Source: Scenedesmus sp. ARA3
Taxonomy: Eukaryota > Chlorophyta > Chlorophyceae > Sphaeropleales > Scenedesmaceae
DNA length: 64,000 bases
Direction: 5' to 3'
Assembly (NCBI GenBank): GCA_004335835.1
Contig: RWJK01000970.1
Location: 22,418 to 86,417 of the forward strand
Shown piece by piece: positions 46,667 to 58,954 of this stretch (the first letter of the stretch is position 1; each line of letters opens with the position of its first letter). The position numbers and the translations under genes are program-made. The notes under the pieces are model-generated. The model saw only the letters and a list, made by a program, of their open reading frames with translations. It did no database searches and was not told the DNA's origin.

Positions 46667-49486
46667 TCAGCGCGGTCGTTTGTGTCCAACGTAGCGGCTG
46701 CTGTCATCCCTGCCGCGCCCTCTGCCCCTGCTGCCAAGGCCGCTAGCAGTGCGGCCCCTGTCGCCAAAATGGCGGTAGCCCCTGCCACCCCCAGAACCCC
46801 CGCGGCTGCTCATTGAGTATTGGTGCTTCTCCCTGTCCCTGTCCCTGCAGGAAGCCACAGCAGGGCAAAGCTCACAACATGACCGGCACCAGGAAAAGAC
46901 CCAAACCATCTTGCAGCAGGCAATCTTCACTGCAGACTATAAGATATCTGCGGGAGCTGCTTGCAAGCGGGCCAGCCGATTCGCCTACAATCACCTCTGG
47001 CTGCCATTTACAACACTCCCTGACGACTTCACTTCAGTCCCTGACACAAAACACCAGCCGTCAGACACACCGCCCACCCACCTGCTGCGGCTCTTGCTCC
47101 TGGCTCGCTCCTGCTCCCCTCGCTCCCTGGCCCGATCCCTATCAGCAGCACCCGTAGGGCCGCCGCCGCCCCCAGTTGCAGCAGCAGCAGCCTGCAGCTC
47201 TGCGATCTGGCGAGCATTCAGGAAGGCTACCATGCTCAGCTCCGCATTTTCCTCCTCCAGGAAGCAGCAGTGGTCCCTGACCTCGGATAGAGCCTTGCGT
47301 AGCTCAGCAGCATGGTGGCGCTCCAGCGCCAGCAGCGCACCCTGCAACACGTTGTACAGCACCAACCGAAACAACACAGAGGATCTGAAACTAGGTCTGA
47401 AACCAGACCCCTATGGGCAGACGCGTGGTGGCGCTCCAGCGCCAGCAGCGCACCCTGCAGCACAACATCATTCGGAACAACACAAGCCTGCTCAACCCCT
47501 GAGGGACTCTGAAGTAGGTCTGTAACCAGACCCCTGGCAGAAGCATGGTGCCGCTCCAGCACCAGCAGTATACCCCACAACACATCATCAGTTGGAACAA
47601 CACAAAGGACTTGAAACTCCGTGTGAAACCAGACCCATGGCAGAAGCATAGTGCCGCTCCAGCGCCAGCAGTGCTTCCTGTTCAGCTTTCAAGTGAAACC
47701 AGTGATGTCAACGTTGTACAATGCAGCACGCAGGAGCGGATGCAGCAAGCTTGCTGACGACTTGGGCATCGTGTGCGTGGCACGTATGGAACGTCTTGCC
47801 AGGAGTGCACGCTGCCGCTCATGTGCTGGCCAATTGAAGTCAGCAAGCATCCTGCCTTGCCAGACCAGCAATGCTGCTGGGGGCAGCAGGGCAGGCCAGA
47901 AAGGCCTCAGCAGCTCACTGCCGATTATGTAGAAGGACGGATCGATATGGCTTTTAGATTCATATGCTGGCAAGCAAAGACGCTGCCACGCCATGAGCAT
48001 CAGTGCTGCTGGGGGCAGCAGGGCCTGCCAAATAGGCCTCAGCGGCATGACCTGTACGCTGTGCCCGATTGTTCTGCCTGATGTGCTGCGCCGCACCTGT
48101 GCTGCTGCTGTTCCCTCACGCAGCTGTGCCGCCATCTCCTGGTTCTCGTCAGCCAGCAGCTTTGTTTTGGAGATCAACGCACGGCCCATCTTGGACTCCT
48201 GCAGCAGCAGCAAGCCAGGCATGCAAAGCTTGCCGCAAACACGCAGCACCCTGTGCGCTGGCGTCTTTGATGACCACACAGCACACCCGCAATACAACAA
48301 ACAACACCTGCAAGACAGCGCAGCCAGCGGCATACAAAGGTGAAACTGCCGGTGTGCTCTGTCACAGGCAACAACCCCACAAAGCAACACTACACACAGC
48401 ATCCTCACCGCAGTGAAGGCAAGGTTGTCGTCCTGCTCTGTGCAAAGCAACAAATCCACAAACCATCACAGCACACAGAATCACCGTCGCAATGGAGGCG
48501 AGACGATCGTCCTGCTCCCATTTGGCACAACGAACCCACAACAAACAGACTACACAGAAAGCTCACCGCGGTGAAGGTGAGGCTGTCGTTCTGCTCCTTG
48601 AGCTGTGCGAGGGCGCTGCGCTGCTCCTCCAGCTGCCGCCGCAGCCGCCCAAACTCCTGCTGGATGGCAGGGTCCAGCACCAGCTGCCGCACCTGCAAGA
48701 ACAGATCAATAACACACATTGTTATACTGTCATACTGTTTGCTTCATGGTGTGTTTGCTATGTTCCTGCACTGATGTGGCAGCCGCTGCCTGCTACTAAG
48801 CACATGCCTGGGCGCTGTTGCCGCTCCTAGTGATCAACGGCTGAGCAGCCATACTGCAGCGCAGCAAGTGATGCGATAGTGAGTTGCGTCGCTGCTGCTG
48901 CAGCTGCTTTCTGGTGCTCACCTGCATCACGTTTGGCTCTGCTGCGCTCCAGCCGCTGCCCAGCTCCCTGCGCAGCTCCATGTTCTGCAGTGTCAGGTGC
49001 GCCACCTGCACCTGCAGCGCTGCCTCCTGCTGCTGCAGCCGCTTGCAGGAAACGGTCAAACATACGAACACAGTCAACGACGAGTCCCAAAGACCGGGTC
49101 ACACAGTCCTGCCAGTAAGTGCTACCAGCCACGCAGCGAGACAAAGCAGAACATAGTGGCACATTGTGTGCTGGGGGTACAGCGGCCTGCGGCAGACCTG
49201 TCAACCGCTGCCGTCTACTCATTCTTTAGGCTTGCAAATGCCTGTGGACTGCCTTGTGCCGCACAAACATGCAGCAACGCAGACTGTACTGCTACAGTCT
49301 GTAATACCCACAGCATGCACAGCTCACACATCACAAGGCAGCTTGCCGCACCTGCAGCCGATGCTGTGACTGCTGGAGGCTTGCCGCTGCTTGCAGCACT
49401 GCATCTGGCTGCGGCTCGCTGCCTTGCTGCACATGCACCCCAAGTGCCTCAGCCACTTGCAGGAACGCCCTGCGCCACTTGTCACC
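46667..49486 (-). CDS. WTAP/FIP37-like m6A methyltransferase complex adaptor (5' end uncertain)
   Basis: WTAP (FIP37 in plants) is a nuclear coiled-coil adaptor that holds the METTL3/METTL14 mRNA adenosine methyltransferase. Exons with agreeing phases: 49486-49352, 49032-48922, 48692-48567, 48198-48097, 47341-47082 and 46844-46667. The protein reads LDPAIQQEFGRLRRQLEEQR, then MGRALISKTKLLADENQEMA and LALERHHAAELRKALSEVRD, then CCFLEEENAELSMVA. This follows the WTAP order of NPxxQxxFxxMR, GKRLMAKCRxLxxENxEL and ALQKKYxEEL. The C-terminus is RG- and Arg/Ser-rich (SRGRGRGRDDSSRY) and ends HKRPR. One or more 5' exons probably lie at 49660-49710 and possibly 50020-50048 (MSSSAALALG), but I could not join them with certainty. 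Confidence 0.85.
47295..47690 (-). repeat. Four tandem copies of a WTAP exon 5' end
   Basis: Copies of GGCGCTCCAGCGCCAGCAG and flanks begin near 47312, 47428, 47543 and 47647, with a period of about 115 bp. On the minus strand each encodes LLALERHHA or a variant and is preceded by an acceptor-like CAG. Only the copy at 47312-47341 continues into the rest of the exon. Confidence 0.9.
48405..48610 (-). repeat. Three copies of a WTAP exon 3' end
   Basis: Units at about 48408-48445, 48485-48525 and 48568-48605 encode, on the minus strand, EQDDNLAFTAV, EQDDRLASIAT and EQNDSLTFTAV. The last belongs to the genuine exon (donor after 48567). The other two sit in the intron. Confidence 0.8.
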
Positions 49487-51030
49487 CTGCGCAGTCAACA
49501 CAGAGCAGTTTGTTACAGTGATGCAACAGACCAACTCAAGAACACTTCAAGGATCCGCTGGCGTGTGCTGTGCAAGCAGAGTCTCGCAGCCGGGAGAAAT
49601 CATTGCTGCAGTGTGAATCAAAAGAGATCACGCTGCTGCAGCCCTGCACAGCTGAGGCACCTGGGCTGCTGCTGCTCGGCTGCCTGCTCTTGTTTGCTGC
49701 AGCATGCTGCGAGCACGTGTAAAGATGTCCTGGAGGTTGCTGAAGGGCAACAAGGCCCAGGCACAGTAGTACCTGCAGCTGTGTGTCTTTGCCTGCTAGC
49801 CTGCAAAAGCAACAACAGCCATGCACGTCTCAATCAGTTGCAGCAGCCCAACAAATGTGACGACAAGTGGCGGCCGGACAGCAGCGTGTTGAACCAGCCG
49901 GAGCAATCACCACTGTATGTGACCTGTGCAGGTATCGATGACCCCTGAGTGCATGTGCTAAAGCAGAGGCAGCAACTGCCTGCCTGCTTGCTTGCTGCTG
50001 CTGCTGCTGCTGCCACTCACCCAGCGCCAAAGCTGCGCTGCTGCTCATCTGATTTGTGGTCCTGCAAGAGCACAACAACGTGCTGGTGAGACAGCACAAT
50101 AATGCTTGTAAAGCATTAGCATTGGTGCCAGTTCCATTGCAGCTGCTGCCGGGTAACACCGTTCTGTTGACATCAGCTGCAAGCCATGCTGCATTTGTGA
50201 TGCCAGTTCAGCGGATCCACTGGTTTAAAAAAGCACACCTGGAAGCCCAGGCCTGGTATGTTATAGTCTCTCCTGTTCTGGCCGCCTCTGGCAGCGTCAA
50301 ACTGCAGGTGATCAGCAGACCTCTGTTGAAATGTGCTGCTGCGAGCGGAGTGCTGAAGAGTACACCAGGCACATCAACTTACGCTGCCCATGGCTGTGGT
50401 AATGGCTGCGTTTGATATAGCCAGAAATTGGTGCTGTGATATAGGTCAGCACCTAGTTGTGGGAGTGTTGTGGTGTACAGGGGAACGAAGAAGACAAGCA
50501 CAGTAGCAGGCGTGTTTGCTGTGCTGGAGTGTGCACCGAGATGAAGATCAGCTGCTGAAGCTTGGACAGTTTGTCAGGCAAAGTAGAACCATTTGAACCA
50601 AGGACTTAGAGTGGCGCCAGCGAAGTCGGCCTATGCAACACAGCATGGCCCGCACTCTGTTGTCCTGCTGTTGAGACCTGCTGTCACCTGTCATGGCATG
50701 TTACAGTGGCACCGACGTTTTGCAGTAGTCACTCTAGCTTCAGAAAAGTGTATGGGGCCAAATATTATTCGTTTGCATTCATCCACACCACGCCAGACTG
50801 TAAAAGGGAACGTCCGGTCTCTCATTACGCCTGAAGTTTGTTTTAAGTCCTGATCGCCAGCACCAAGCCCGAAATATCATCTTATTACTTACTACGTTTG
50901 CTTGAATCTATTTGTACTTGCTGCGATCGGTGCTGCCGGCCGGCTGGATCATAACCATGCCGTTCTTTAGATAGTTGAGGCTATTCCAACGGTCCCATTG
51001 GTTTAAATAGCTTTAAAAAACCTGGAACGG
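49487..51030. promoter_or_regulatory. 5' part of WTAP gene and divergent spacer to CysT
   Basis: The left part (to about 50050) likely contains WTAP 5' exons. From 50050 to 51030 no gene is supported; this is the divergent promoter region for WTAP and the sulfate permease gene. The last 150 bp before 51031 is relatively AT-rich, with TTTAAA repeats near 51003 and 51012. Confidence 0.4.
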
Positions 51031-53481
51031 ATGCAGCAGCTGACTATGGGGCTCGGTGCAGCATCGGCAGCAGCACCAGCAGTCAGCAGGGCAGCACACC
51101 GCAGGCTGGTACCAGCAGCAGGCCTCCAGCAACATGCGGGTGCGTATTCGTTGGCACACGAGTACTATGTACATCCAGGTATACGACGTTACAGTCTCAG
51201 GACAACGACTGACTCACCACATTCACTTCTGGACACAGGAGTGTGCGGGTGCGCAGCGGCAGCAGCAGCAGCAGGACGGCATATACGGCCTGTTCCTGTA
51301 GCATTGCAGCCGCTCCAAGCAAGCCAGCTCCAACCAAGCAGGTTAAATCCACCACAGCATCAAAGGCAGCAGCTTCAGACACGTTTACAAGCTGCAGGAG
51401 CCTTGAGCGCAGGTGAGAGGCGCCGCAACGCTCACGTCTCAACCTCTGACTAGTTCAACAGGACAGCAGTAGACATGGACTTGCGGCGAACAGCATCTAC
51501 AACATTAAGCGTTACTTGTGTGACCGGTGGATATGCTGGAAGAATGTCTGCAAGTAAGAAGCTGCAGCAGCACCAGCAATTCTGTGTGCAGCTGTCCTGC
51601 AAGCCATCAAGTCCGTCCCAGCCCCTTCCCAGCGCACCTCATCTGATGCACCTGTTGGTTCCAGCGCCTGCTGACCGCGTGCCGCAACTCTGCCACCCGC
51701 CTTGTGCTCTCCTGCAGGCGGCAGCAGCAGCGAGCAGCCGTGGCAGCCGCCCAGCAGCAGCGGCAAAGGCTTCCGGCTGCCACGCATACAGCTCTGGGAC
51801 CTAGGAGGGCCCCTGGCATGGGCCTACATGCTTGGCTACCTTGCTGTCATGCTTATACTGCCCATTTCAGCGCTGCTTGCAAAGTCGAGCCTAGTACCTC
51901 TGGAGCAGTTCATTGCGCGGGCCACCGAGCCGGTTGCACTGTCAGCGTACTATGTGTCGTTCAGCATGGCGATTGTAGCTGGCGTTATTAACGCTGTGTT
52001 TGGCTTCCTGCTGGCGTGGGTGCTGGTCAAATACGAGTTTCCTGGTGAGCATCATGAGCTTTGCAATGTGTGCCATGCAATCACTGTGTGTGATATCCTG
52101 AGACAGCGTGGTGCAGGCAGGTGGCACAGCACAGCAACATTGTTAGCAGCCGTGCCAGCAGCCGCAGCTAGCAGCTGTAAGGATGCTGTGCTTGGCGTGA
52201 CAGGGTTCAGGGTGGCAGTGTGCGGCATCGGCTGATGTATAGCATGCAGCTTCGTGACATGCTAGCAGCAGCTGCTGCAGGAGGGCTTTGAGCCAGCTGT
52301 CATGCTTTTGTTAGTTCTGACACTCCTGTTTTGACAACTCGCTTGTGTCAAACAAGGTGGTGTTTACATCCGCTGTGATGTGCAGCAGGAGGCCAGCACG
52401 CAAGGAGCAGCAGCTGCAAGGAGGATAGCCTCGCATCTCAACCATGCGTGCTTGTTTGCCAACTCAGCAGCAGAGTGTGCTGCCTTATCATGCTGCACTT
52501 GTTCTGCGATGGCCGCTGCCTGGTGGGTGTGGATGGTGTTCTTGCGTCTCTGACCCTGTGCTGCTGCTGCTGCTGCTGCTGCTGCGCCTTCGTTGCAGGC
52601 AAGAAGTGGATCGATGCCGCAGTGGACCTGCCATTTGCGCTGCCTACCTCAGTGGCTGGGCTCACGCTGGCCACTGTGTACAGCGAGGAGGGAGTGCTGG
52701 GCAGCCTGCTGATGAAGCTGGGCGTGAATGTGGTGTATACAAGGCTGGGAGTGGCGGTTGCCATGGTGTTTGTGTCGTTCCCCTTTGTGGTGCGCACGAT
52801 GCAGCCCGTGCTGCAGGTGAGAAGGCAGAGCGGAGGGCAGCAGGTGGCTGCTGTTGTTGTGCTGCTGTGCATCACGCTGCCGGCTGTTGTGCAGTCTGCG
52901 CTGCAAGCATAATGATTGATCCAAGCAACGTTCATCATGATGCATTTACTGCATGCAGCCAGTGCTGCAGGGCGTAGGTAGAGACATGCTGCGGCAGTTA
53001 CTGGCGCGTGTGCACGTGGCGCATGGGTATGGTTACAGCTGCTCTTGATATCACAGCATGTTTGCAGCTGATACCCTGCTCATGCTTGAAGCACCCGCAG
53101 CTGTGTTGCATGATCGGCTCCTGCTCTTTCCGTGCTGTGCTGCAGGAAATGGAGAAGGAGGTTGAGGAGGCAGCGTGGTCGCTGGGCGCCTCCCCATGGA
53201 CCACCTTCACGCAGGTGCTGCTGCCGCCGCTGCTGCCGCCGCTGCTGACCGGCACGGCCCTCGCCTTCAGCCGTGCCCTGGGCGAGTTTGGCAGCATTGT
53301 CATCGTCTCCAGCAACTTCCCCTTCAAGGACTTGATTGCGCCCGTGCTGATCTTCCAGTGCCTTGAGCAGTACGACTTTGTGGGTGCCACAGTGATCGGC
53401 ACGGTGCTGCTGCTGATCAGCCTGGTGATGATGGTGGGCGTGAACTGGCTGCAGTCGTACGCGCAGCGCTTCAGGAAGTAG
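51031..53481 (+). CDS. SULP1: Chloroplast sulfate permease subunit CysT (SulP1), nuclear-encoded
   Basis: This is one of the two membrane subunits of the chloroplast-envelope sulfate ABC importer. Six phase-consistent exons give 394 residues: 51031-51139, 51310-51412, 51462-51553, 51718-52044, 52599-52816 and 53146-53481. The first 100 or so residues are Ser/Ala/Thr/Arg-rich without acidic clusters and look like a chloroplast transit peptide. The rest matches CysT: helices around [57 protein letters not shown], and the EAA loop [21 protein letters not shown] followed by [19 protein letters not shown]. The EAA loop docks the ATPase CysA. In many algae cysT is still plastid-encoded; in Chlamydomonas it is nuclear (SulP). 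Exons 1-3 carry only the leader, as expected after gene transfer. Confidence 0.93.
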
Positions 53482-55835
53482 GTATTGTTACTTATTACAA
53501 TGGTGCTTGATGAGCTTGGCGTGTCGCTGTGCATTACATGGCGCGTGGTGCGGCCTACGTGATTGGCTTGTGGTGGCTAAGGTAGATCAGGATGTTAATA
53601 GAGAGTTTACATACACCCGGGACGTGTTGGGCACAGAGTTTGCATGACAGCAGTAATGGTGATTGCAGGCTGTACATATCCATTGCCCGCGCATGCCAGA
53701 ATCATCGTACAGAGCCGATGCTGCCGACTTGGCAAGATGTATGATGTTTTGTCGGCGCCAGCACTAGAGGTTCCATGAGCTGCACAACAAGGCATCGCAG
53801 TCCATGTGTCTGCACATGTTGTGGTACTGATAGGGCTGACTTTGGTACTGCAGCCAGCTGGCGCTTCAGGCATGGCTGTCTCTGGTTTGATATTGCTTCA
53901 TTGCAGCCATGTTGGTGCAAGGCTCACGGTGTCAGCTGCAGCCGCATGTGTTCACGCAACGTGTCTCATGGTTGTAACCGTTGACTGTGGCTATTCGTTG
54001 CTGCCATTGTGGCGTCACGCCATTGTAGCGGAATTCCGGTGGCATTGTGTTATCAAATGATAACAAGCAGATGCAGCCTCGTACGCGTGGGTGTCAGCAT
54101 TAATACGCATTGCTGCATTCTTTGGAAACAACGGCTTCAGGACACAGCCGGGTGCCCAGCCTGGTCCTAATCGTGCGCCTTCAGGGTAAGACAGTTCCAT
54201 CCAAGGTATGCATAGTGTTGTGTGGCAAGGACGCATTACAGCACACCCAGGTGGATGTGCAGTCAGCACAACATGCACTGCACGACAGCCTGACATCTGG
54301 TGCAGCTTCAGCGGGCAAAACTACACAGGCTTTCGCCTGAGAGCCACCACCAGCATGCACTGCCAGCACCACCAAGGGCATGAGTGACGACTGCACACAC
54401 ACAGGAGACAGCACAAGAAAAGCAAAGACGCATTCATCATCCTCGCTGGTACACCAGCGCTGACACACGCTGCAGGTGATCTCCACTCTAACCTACAGAA
54501 CGAGGCGCCCTGCTGTCGAGCCTAGGAGGTGTAGTGCATAAAAGCAGCACTACGTGGTATACAGGCATGCATGAAAGGTCATACAGGTGGAACGTACACA
54601 TCAATCGCAGTCCCTGTGTCAATATGCAAATGGACACAGATCGTCACCCCAAGCAAACAGGGCAGGAGTGTCAATAGCAGACAGCACCCTAAACACTTAT
54701 GCAGCGCGCTGCAAATCCCTGTCGAGAATTGCCGAGGAGGCCACTGACAGCACACTGGTGCTGCCAGCCGCACAGCAATGCAAACATGCCCATAGCCTAG
54801 CTAGGCTATAGGTGCCTGACCCTATTGCATGACCCTAGTGCTCAAATTAATACTTTCAGCAGCATTGCAGCTAGACACATGTACAAACCCGCAGGCGAAG
54901 AGCATCAAGCATAACACAGCAGCACACACATACACATACACCTGCAATAGCACAACACACTGACCAGCCTACAGTACATACACAGCGCATGCCCAGGCTA
55001 CATGGAAATTTTTATCCAGACAAACAAAACAGGGTACCAAAGCATGTGGATGCGTCACCAGCCTTGGTGGACGCACCAAAGCAGGTACACAAAACACCAC
55101 TGCTGGCTGAGGGAAAATGCCAGCAGCAGGGCAATGAAATGTGTACTTTCAAGGTCACTAGTGTCAGAAAAGTGGTGCCATGTCAGCGGTGAGCAATCAT
55201 GGCACCACAGCCAAATGTGCACATAGCAGTAATAGGTACAATGGAGAAGCACAGCTGAATTTGACAGCTGATCGCATGGAGTCATAACATATATATAACA
55301 GCAAACACCATGAGCACCGTCAAGGTGATGGTGGGCCGCTGGTGGCACACACATCATCCACCAAGGCGTGTGTTGGCCTGCTGTTGAACATGCTTTTTGC
55401 ATGTCACTGCATGTTCAATAGCCTGCTGCCCTCATATGCTGCTGCTGCTGGCAGCAGCTGCCCGAGGAAGCACATTCGGCAATGCTTGAAAACACGTACA
55501 CGCACTGCACACAATTAAGCATATGAAGCTGCTGTCTGCACACATACTGTAGCTAAGCTGCAGACTACGATTACGCAAGTAACAGCAAGGCTAACATCAT
55601 TAGCTGCAGGTAGCAGTGATACAACTAACATGCGCTGAGAAAGTGTGGCGATGGCCAACCACAAAATGAGAGCTTGCTACAATGGCAGCTGATGTCTGAC
55701 ATTCTGCTGGCAGCTGGGCAGACGACATCCACAGCAGCGCAAAACAATGCAGTACCTTATTGCTCAGTCAGGCGACCCACAAAGCCACCCTGATCAGGCT
55801 TTGTGCTTTGTTGCTGCTGCTGGCTGTTGCTAGCG
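53482..55835. other. Convergent intergenic interval
   Basis: No gene could be supported in 2.35 kb between CysT and the lipase 3' end. Only short open frames without protein-like sequence are visible. 3' untranslated regions of both genes are expected here. Confidence 0.45.
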
Positions 55836-58433
55836 CTAGCTAGCTGTAGCGGCCTGGCTCTGCGCGCCGAACTTGGTCACCAGCTGCAGCAATTCGGGAT
55901 ACACAAGCTCTGGCGCGTCAGCACCCAGCTCAAAGTCAAGGTGCCCGTAGTCAGGCTGGTGCTGGTGCAGCTGCAGCACGCCTGGCTGCAGCACGCCTTT
56001 CAGCAGCTCAACATCAGCCAGCTTAGAGATGGTGTCCCGACCCCCTGCAGCCGGCAGCACCACACAGGCACATCAAGAAGTGAGATGAGGTCAGAGCTCC
56101 TGTGCACGCTGATGAGCTAGCTGCCTTGCACGCTGCTTTAAGCACACCATTCAGGTGTGTTGGTGTCAGTCCTGTCAACCTGCAGCACCCTATGCCGCGA
56201 GCCAGCGCACCGCTGCATGAGCTGCTGGAATATGCAAAGCACCAGCTTGGCTGCATGCGGGTGAAGTCTGGCAAACTGGCCCATACCTGTGAACAATGCG
56301 AGAGGTGTTGTGATGGCTGCAGGGTCATACACAGGAGGCTCAGGTTGGCCATACACCTCCAGGTTGCAACGCAGCACACCACTGCCAGCACTGCCGGGGC
56401 CAGTGCTGTTGACATTGCTGCACTCGCTGCCGTAGTCAAAGCGATGCAGGTGCTGCGTGTTGCCTCGGCGCATGCTCTGCAGCGGTTTCCGGACACGTAA
56501 TACATGTGTCAGCTACTGCAAGGTGGCGGCTGCCCAGAATCACCCCAGCACCCCCTTGACATATCATGAACAGCAGGAATCAGCCCGCACACCCAACACC
56601 AGACATGTCAGTCCTGCATGCACAGCATACATCGGCGGTGTTATTACTGCCCAACAGGACTGTTATTGCCGCACATGCTGCGTTTGGCCGCCTCCTGCGC
56701 CCACCTGTGCCCACTGCGACATGACCTTCACGCTGGTGCCTGCAGGAAGATGCCCGAACACCAGCGGCACCATTTCCTCCTCAACATTGCCGCGCGGGTT
56801 GGAGCCGCAGAAAGTGGTCAAGTAGCCCAAGCAGAACCAGGGGAAGCGCCTGCAAGCACCAAAGCACATAAGCCACAACTGTTATGGCTATTCAGTTCTG
56901 GCTATCCAGCTAATACACCGCCGCCCACGCTGATGAGACCACATAAAACCACATGTAACCAGCACACATCACAGTTGCGCAAGCGTACACAGCTGCACGT
57001 GCATGCTGTTGGGCACCAGTAGCCACCTGACAGCACCTGCATGTGGTGTGCTGCAGTCATTGCCCACCTGCAGATCGGCATCATGGCATCCGAGTTGGCC
57101 TGCTGAAAGCTGCCCCACTCGCCCCAGCCCTGGGACAGTGCGAAGCGGTCAAAGCCCAGCCTGCTGCTGAGCACAAAGGCGGGGCTGGTCATCGCCGTGG
57201 TGAAGGCCACAGGCGCAATCAGCACAGCAAGGGAGATGGAGGCTGCCAGCTGCGGCTGACTGGCCAGCGCAGCCAAGCCGATCATAGTGCCCTGCAGGAA
57301 GTGAGTTTGGAAACATGTGAGCACGGAGACTAATTTGTTGAAGAGGTGACGCAGGCACTCAGACTGGTGTAGGCAACTCGAAGGGCCAGAGTACTGGCGA
57401 GGCATCATCTTGATGCCTTGGAGCTGCATAGCACACAAGATAAACTGGTGCTTGCAGGACGGAATACAGGAGACCCTTGCGCAAAACATGCACGCACACA
57501 CGCATCATTCTATACATGACTGATTACCTCAGCATGTGTCTGTCTGCTGTGGCTCACCTGCGAGTAGCCTATGTAGACCAGGCTGGACTGCCCAGACACA
57601 GCCATGCTGTAGCGCATGCTTGCAGGAAGGTCGTGCTGTGCTAGGTCATCCCAGGAGTAGTCCCAGAAAGCGCTGCTTGCATCTGGGTCCAGCTGCGTGT
57701 GGTTGCGGCTGTAGCGGTTGCCGCGCGAGTTGCCTAGCCACACATCGAAGCCTGCGTCTGCCAGCTGCAGCGCTAACGAGCGCTTGGGTCCCAGCAGCAG
57801 CCATCCTGCACTCGAGTCCATCAGCGCATGCTGCAGGAACACCATTGGGCGGCCAGAGCCGCTTGATACGCTGCTACTGCTGCTGTTGTGGTGCCAGCTG
57901 CACTTGCTGCAATGTCGGTTGTCAACAGTTGCTGCCACTGGATGTGCCACCACGCAATGTGTGCTTGCAGGAGATGCTGATGATGCAGCTGAGGATGGTA
58001 TGCGGAAGAGGCGCAGGATGTAGCCATCTTCAGTGGTCACAAAATGCTCCTCTAAGGGGTAGCCATGCGGTTGCACTAGGTCTGCGGGGCACACACAGGC
58101 ATGTTGTTATGCACATGGACGCTTGTTGGTGAATTGACAGTTACATGTGACACAGTTGCTGATGGCACACACAGCAGGAGACAGCCGCATGCGCAAGATG
58201 ACCTCGGTGATGCAAATCTCAAGCTCACCTGCCATTGGCTTGAAGTACTTGTTTGGTGGTGATGCAGGGGCAGCAGGCTGCTGCTGCTTTTGCACATGCT
58301 GCTGCTTGCTGGGGAAGAATGATTGCCACTGCAAGCCTGTGAAGGCACACTGCAGCAACAACACCCATGCCACGAGCACATATATAGTTTTTCGGCTGTG
58401 ACCAGCACTGACAGGTGCCACCTCTCCCCCCAT
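55836..58433 (-). CDS. Acid-lipase-type alpha/beta hydrolase (LIPA/LIPF family)
   Basis: The protein should hydrolyse neutral lipid esters (triacylglycerol or steryl esters). Six exons give 498 residues: 58433-58229, 58081-57558, 57291-57068, 56849-56705, 56476-56287 and 56044-55836. Residues 15-35 (TIYVLVAWVLLLQCAFTGL) form a signal anchor. The AB-hydrolase lipase block begins DLVQPHGYPLEEHFVTTEDG, then VFLQHALMDSSAGWLL and FDVWLGNSRGNRYSR. The nucleophile elbow is GYSQG, with Ser as the likely nucleophile; an intron falls between Gln and Gly. The Asp is likely in GGRDTISKLADVELL, and the His in YGHLDFELGADA near the C-terminus, both in the expected order and spacing. Length is about 100 residues more than animal acid lipases because of Ser/His-rich low-complexity sequence near residues 110-150. 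Confidence 0.92.
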
Positions 58434-58489
58434 GGCAGGGCCCTCAGCTAGGTGCTAGGGTTGCAGCAGTCAGGTTGTTGCAGCTGATG

Positions 58490-58850
58490 TCGATGAGACA
58501 AGAGCTTGTCTTTGGCGCTAATTCTGAGCTACAAGATCTTGGACTAGCTTCAAGCGCTTGTAGCTAGAACGAGCATCGCTACGAGGAGAGAGCCGGTCTG
58601 CACAGCATCAGGCTTAGGGGAGCTACCCCTGCTAAAGACAGCTGCAGATCCACGGGAACTCTCCTAAAAACCGAGCTATCACCAGTGAATGGTGCGCGTC
58701 TTGCAGTTGAAGCAGCAAATTTGATTGCTAGGACCTATACCTGAGCACTGTCAGCAAATTCAGTGAGGGCCACTGACCAGGGGATCGAACTATCTAAGTT
58801 CGAGTAGTATCAACCTTATACGTGTGTGAGTATGGTCACGCCTTTCTAGT
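58490..58850. ncRNA. Candidate structured RNA or cis-element, family unknown
   Basis: The spacer between the lipase and the next gene is packed with hairpins. Perfect or near-perfect stems seen: AGACAAG/CTTGTCT (58496/58505); AGCTACAAG/CTTGTAGCT (58527/58557) enclosing CTTG/CAAG; AGGAGAG/CTCTCCT (58574/58659) enclosing TCTGCA/TGCAGA (58587/58643) enclosing AGGGG/CCCCT (58616/58626); CACCA/TGGTG (58680/58690); AGCAA/TTGCT (58714/58725); TCAGTG/CACTGA (58760/58771); TCGAACT/AGTTCGA (58785/58797). Several loops are five nucleotides. Strand cannot be decided. No match to tRNA, snRNA, SRP RNA or RNase P/MRP RNA could be made by eye. It could also be the 5' untranslated region of the gene at 58955. 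Confidence 0.4.
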
Positions 58851-58954
58851 GGTGCCAGCTGAGCAAGAGACCAAGGCGTTTCAATCACCTCGATCTTTGC
58901 TGTTCTTTTGCGACGTTGCAGCCTTGTTGTCCTTTCTAGTGCTTTTATATACAC

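Noticed and set aside
58659..58672. CTCCTAAAAACC, resembling an algal telomerase RNA template
   Set aside because: It does not match a full TTTTAGGG or TTTAGGG repeat complement, and its 5' part pairs with AGGAGAG upstream.
58776..58804. T-loop-like GTTCGATCCCC on the minus strand, suggestive of a tRNA
   Set aside because: The flanking bases do not form a T stem, and no anticodon arm or acceptor stem could be placed. The bases belong to another hairpin.
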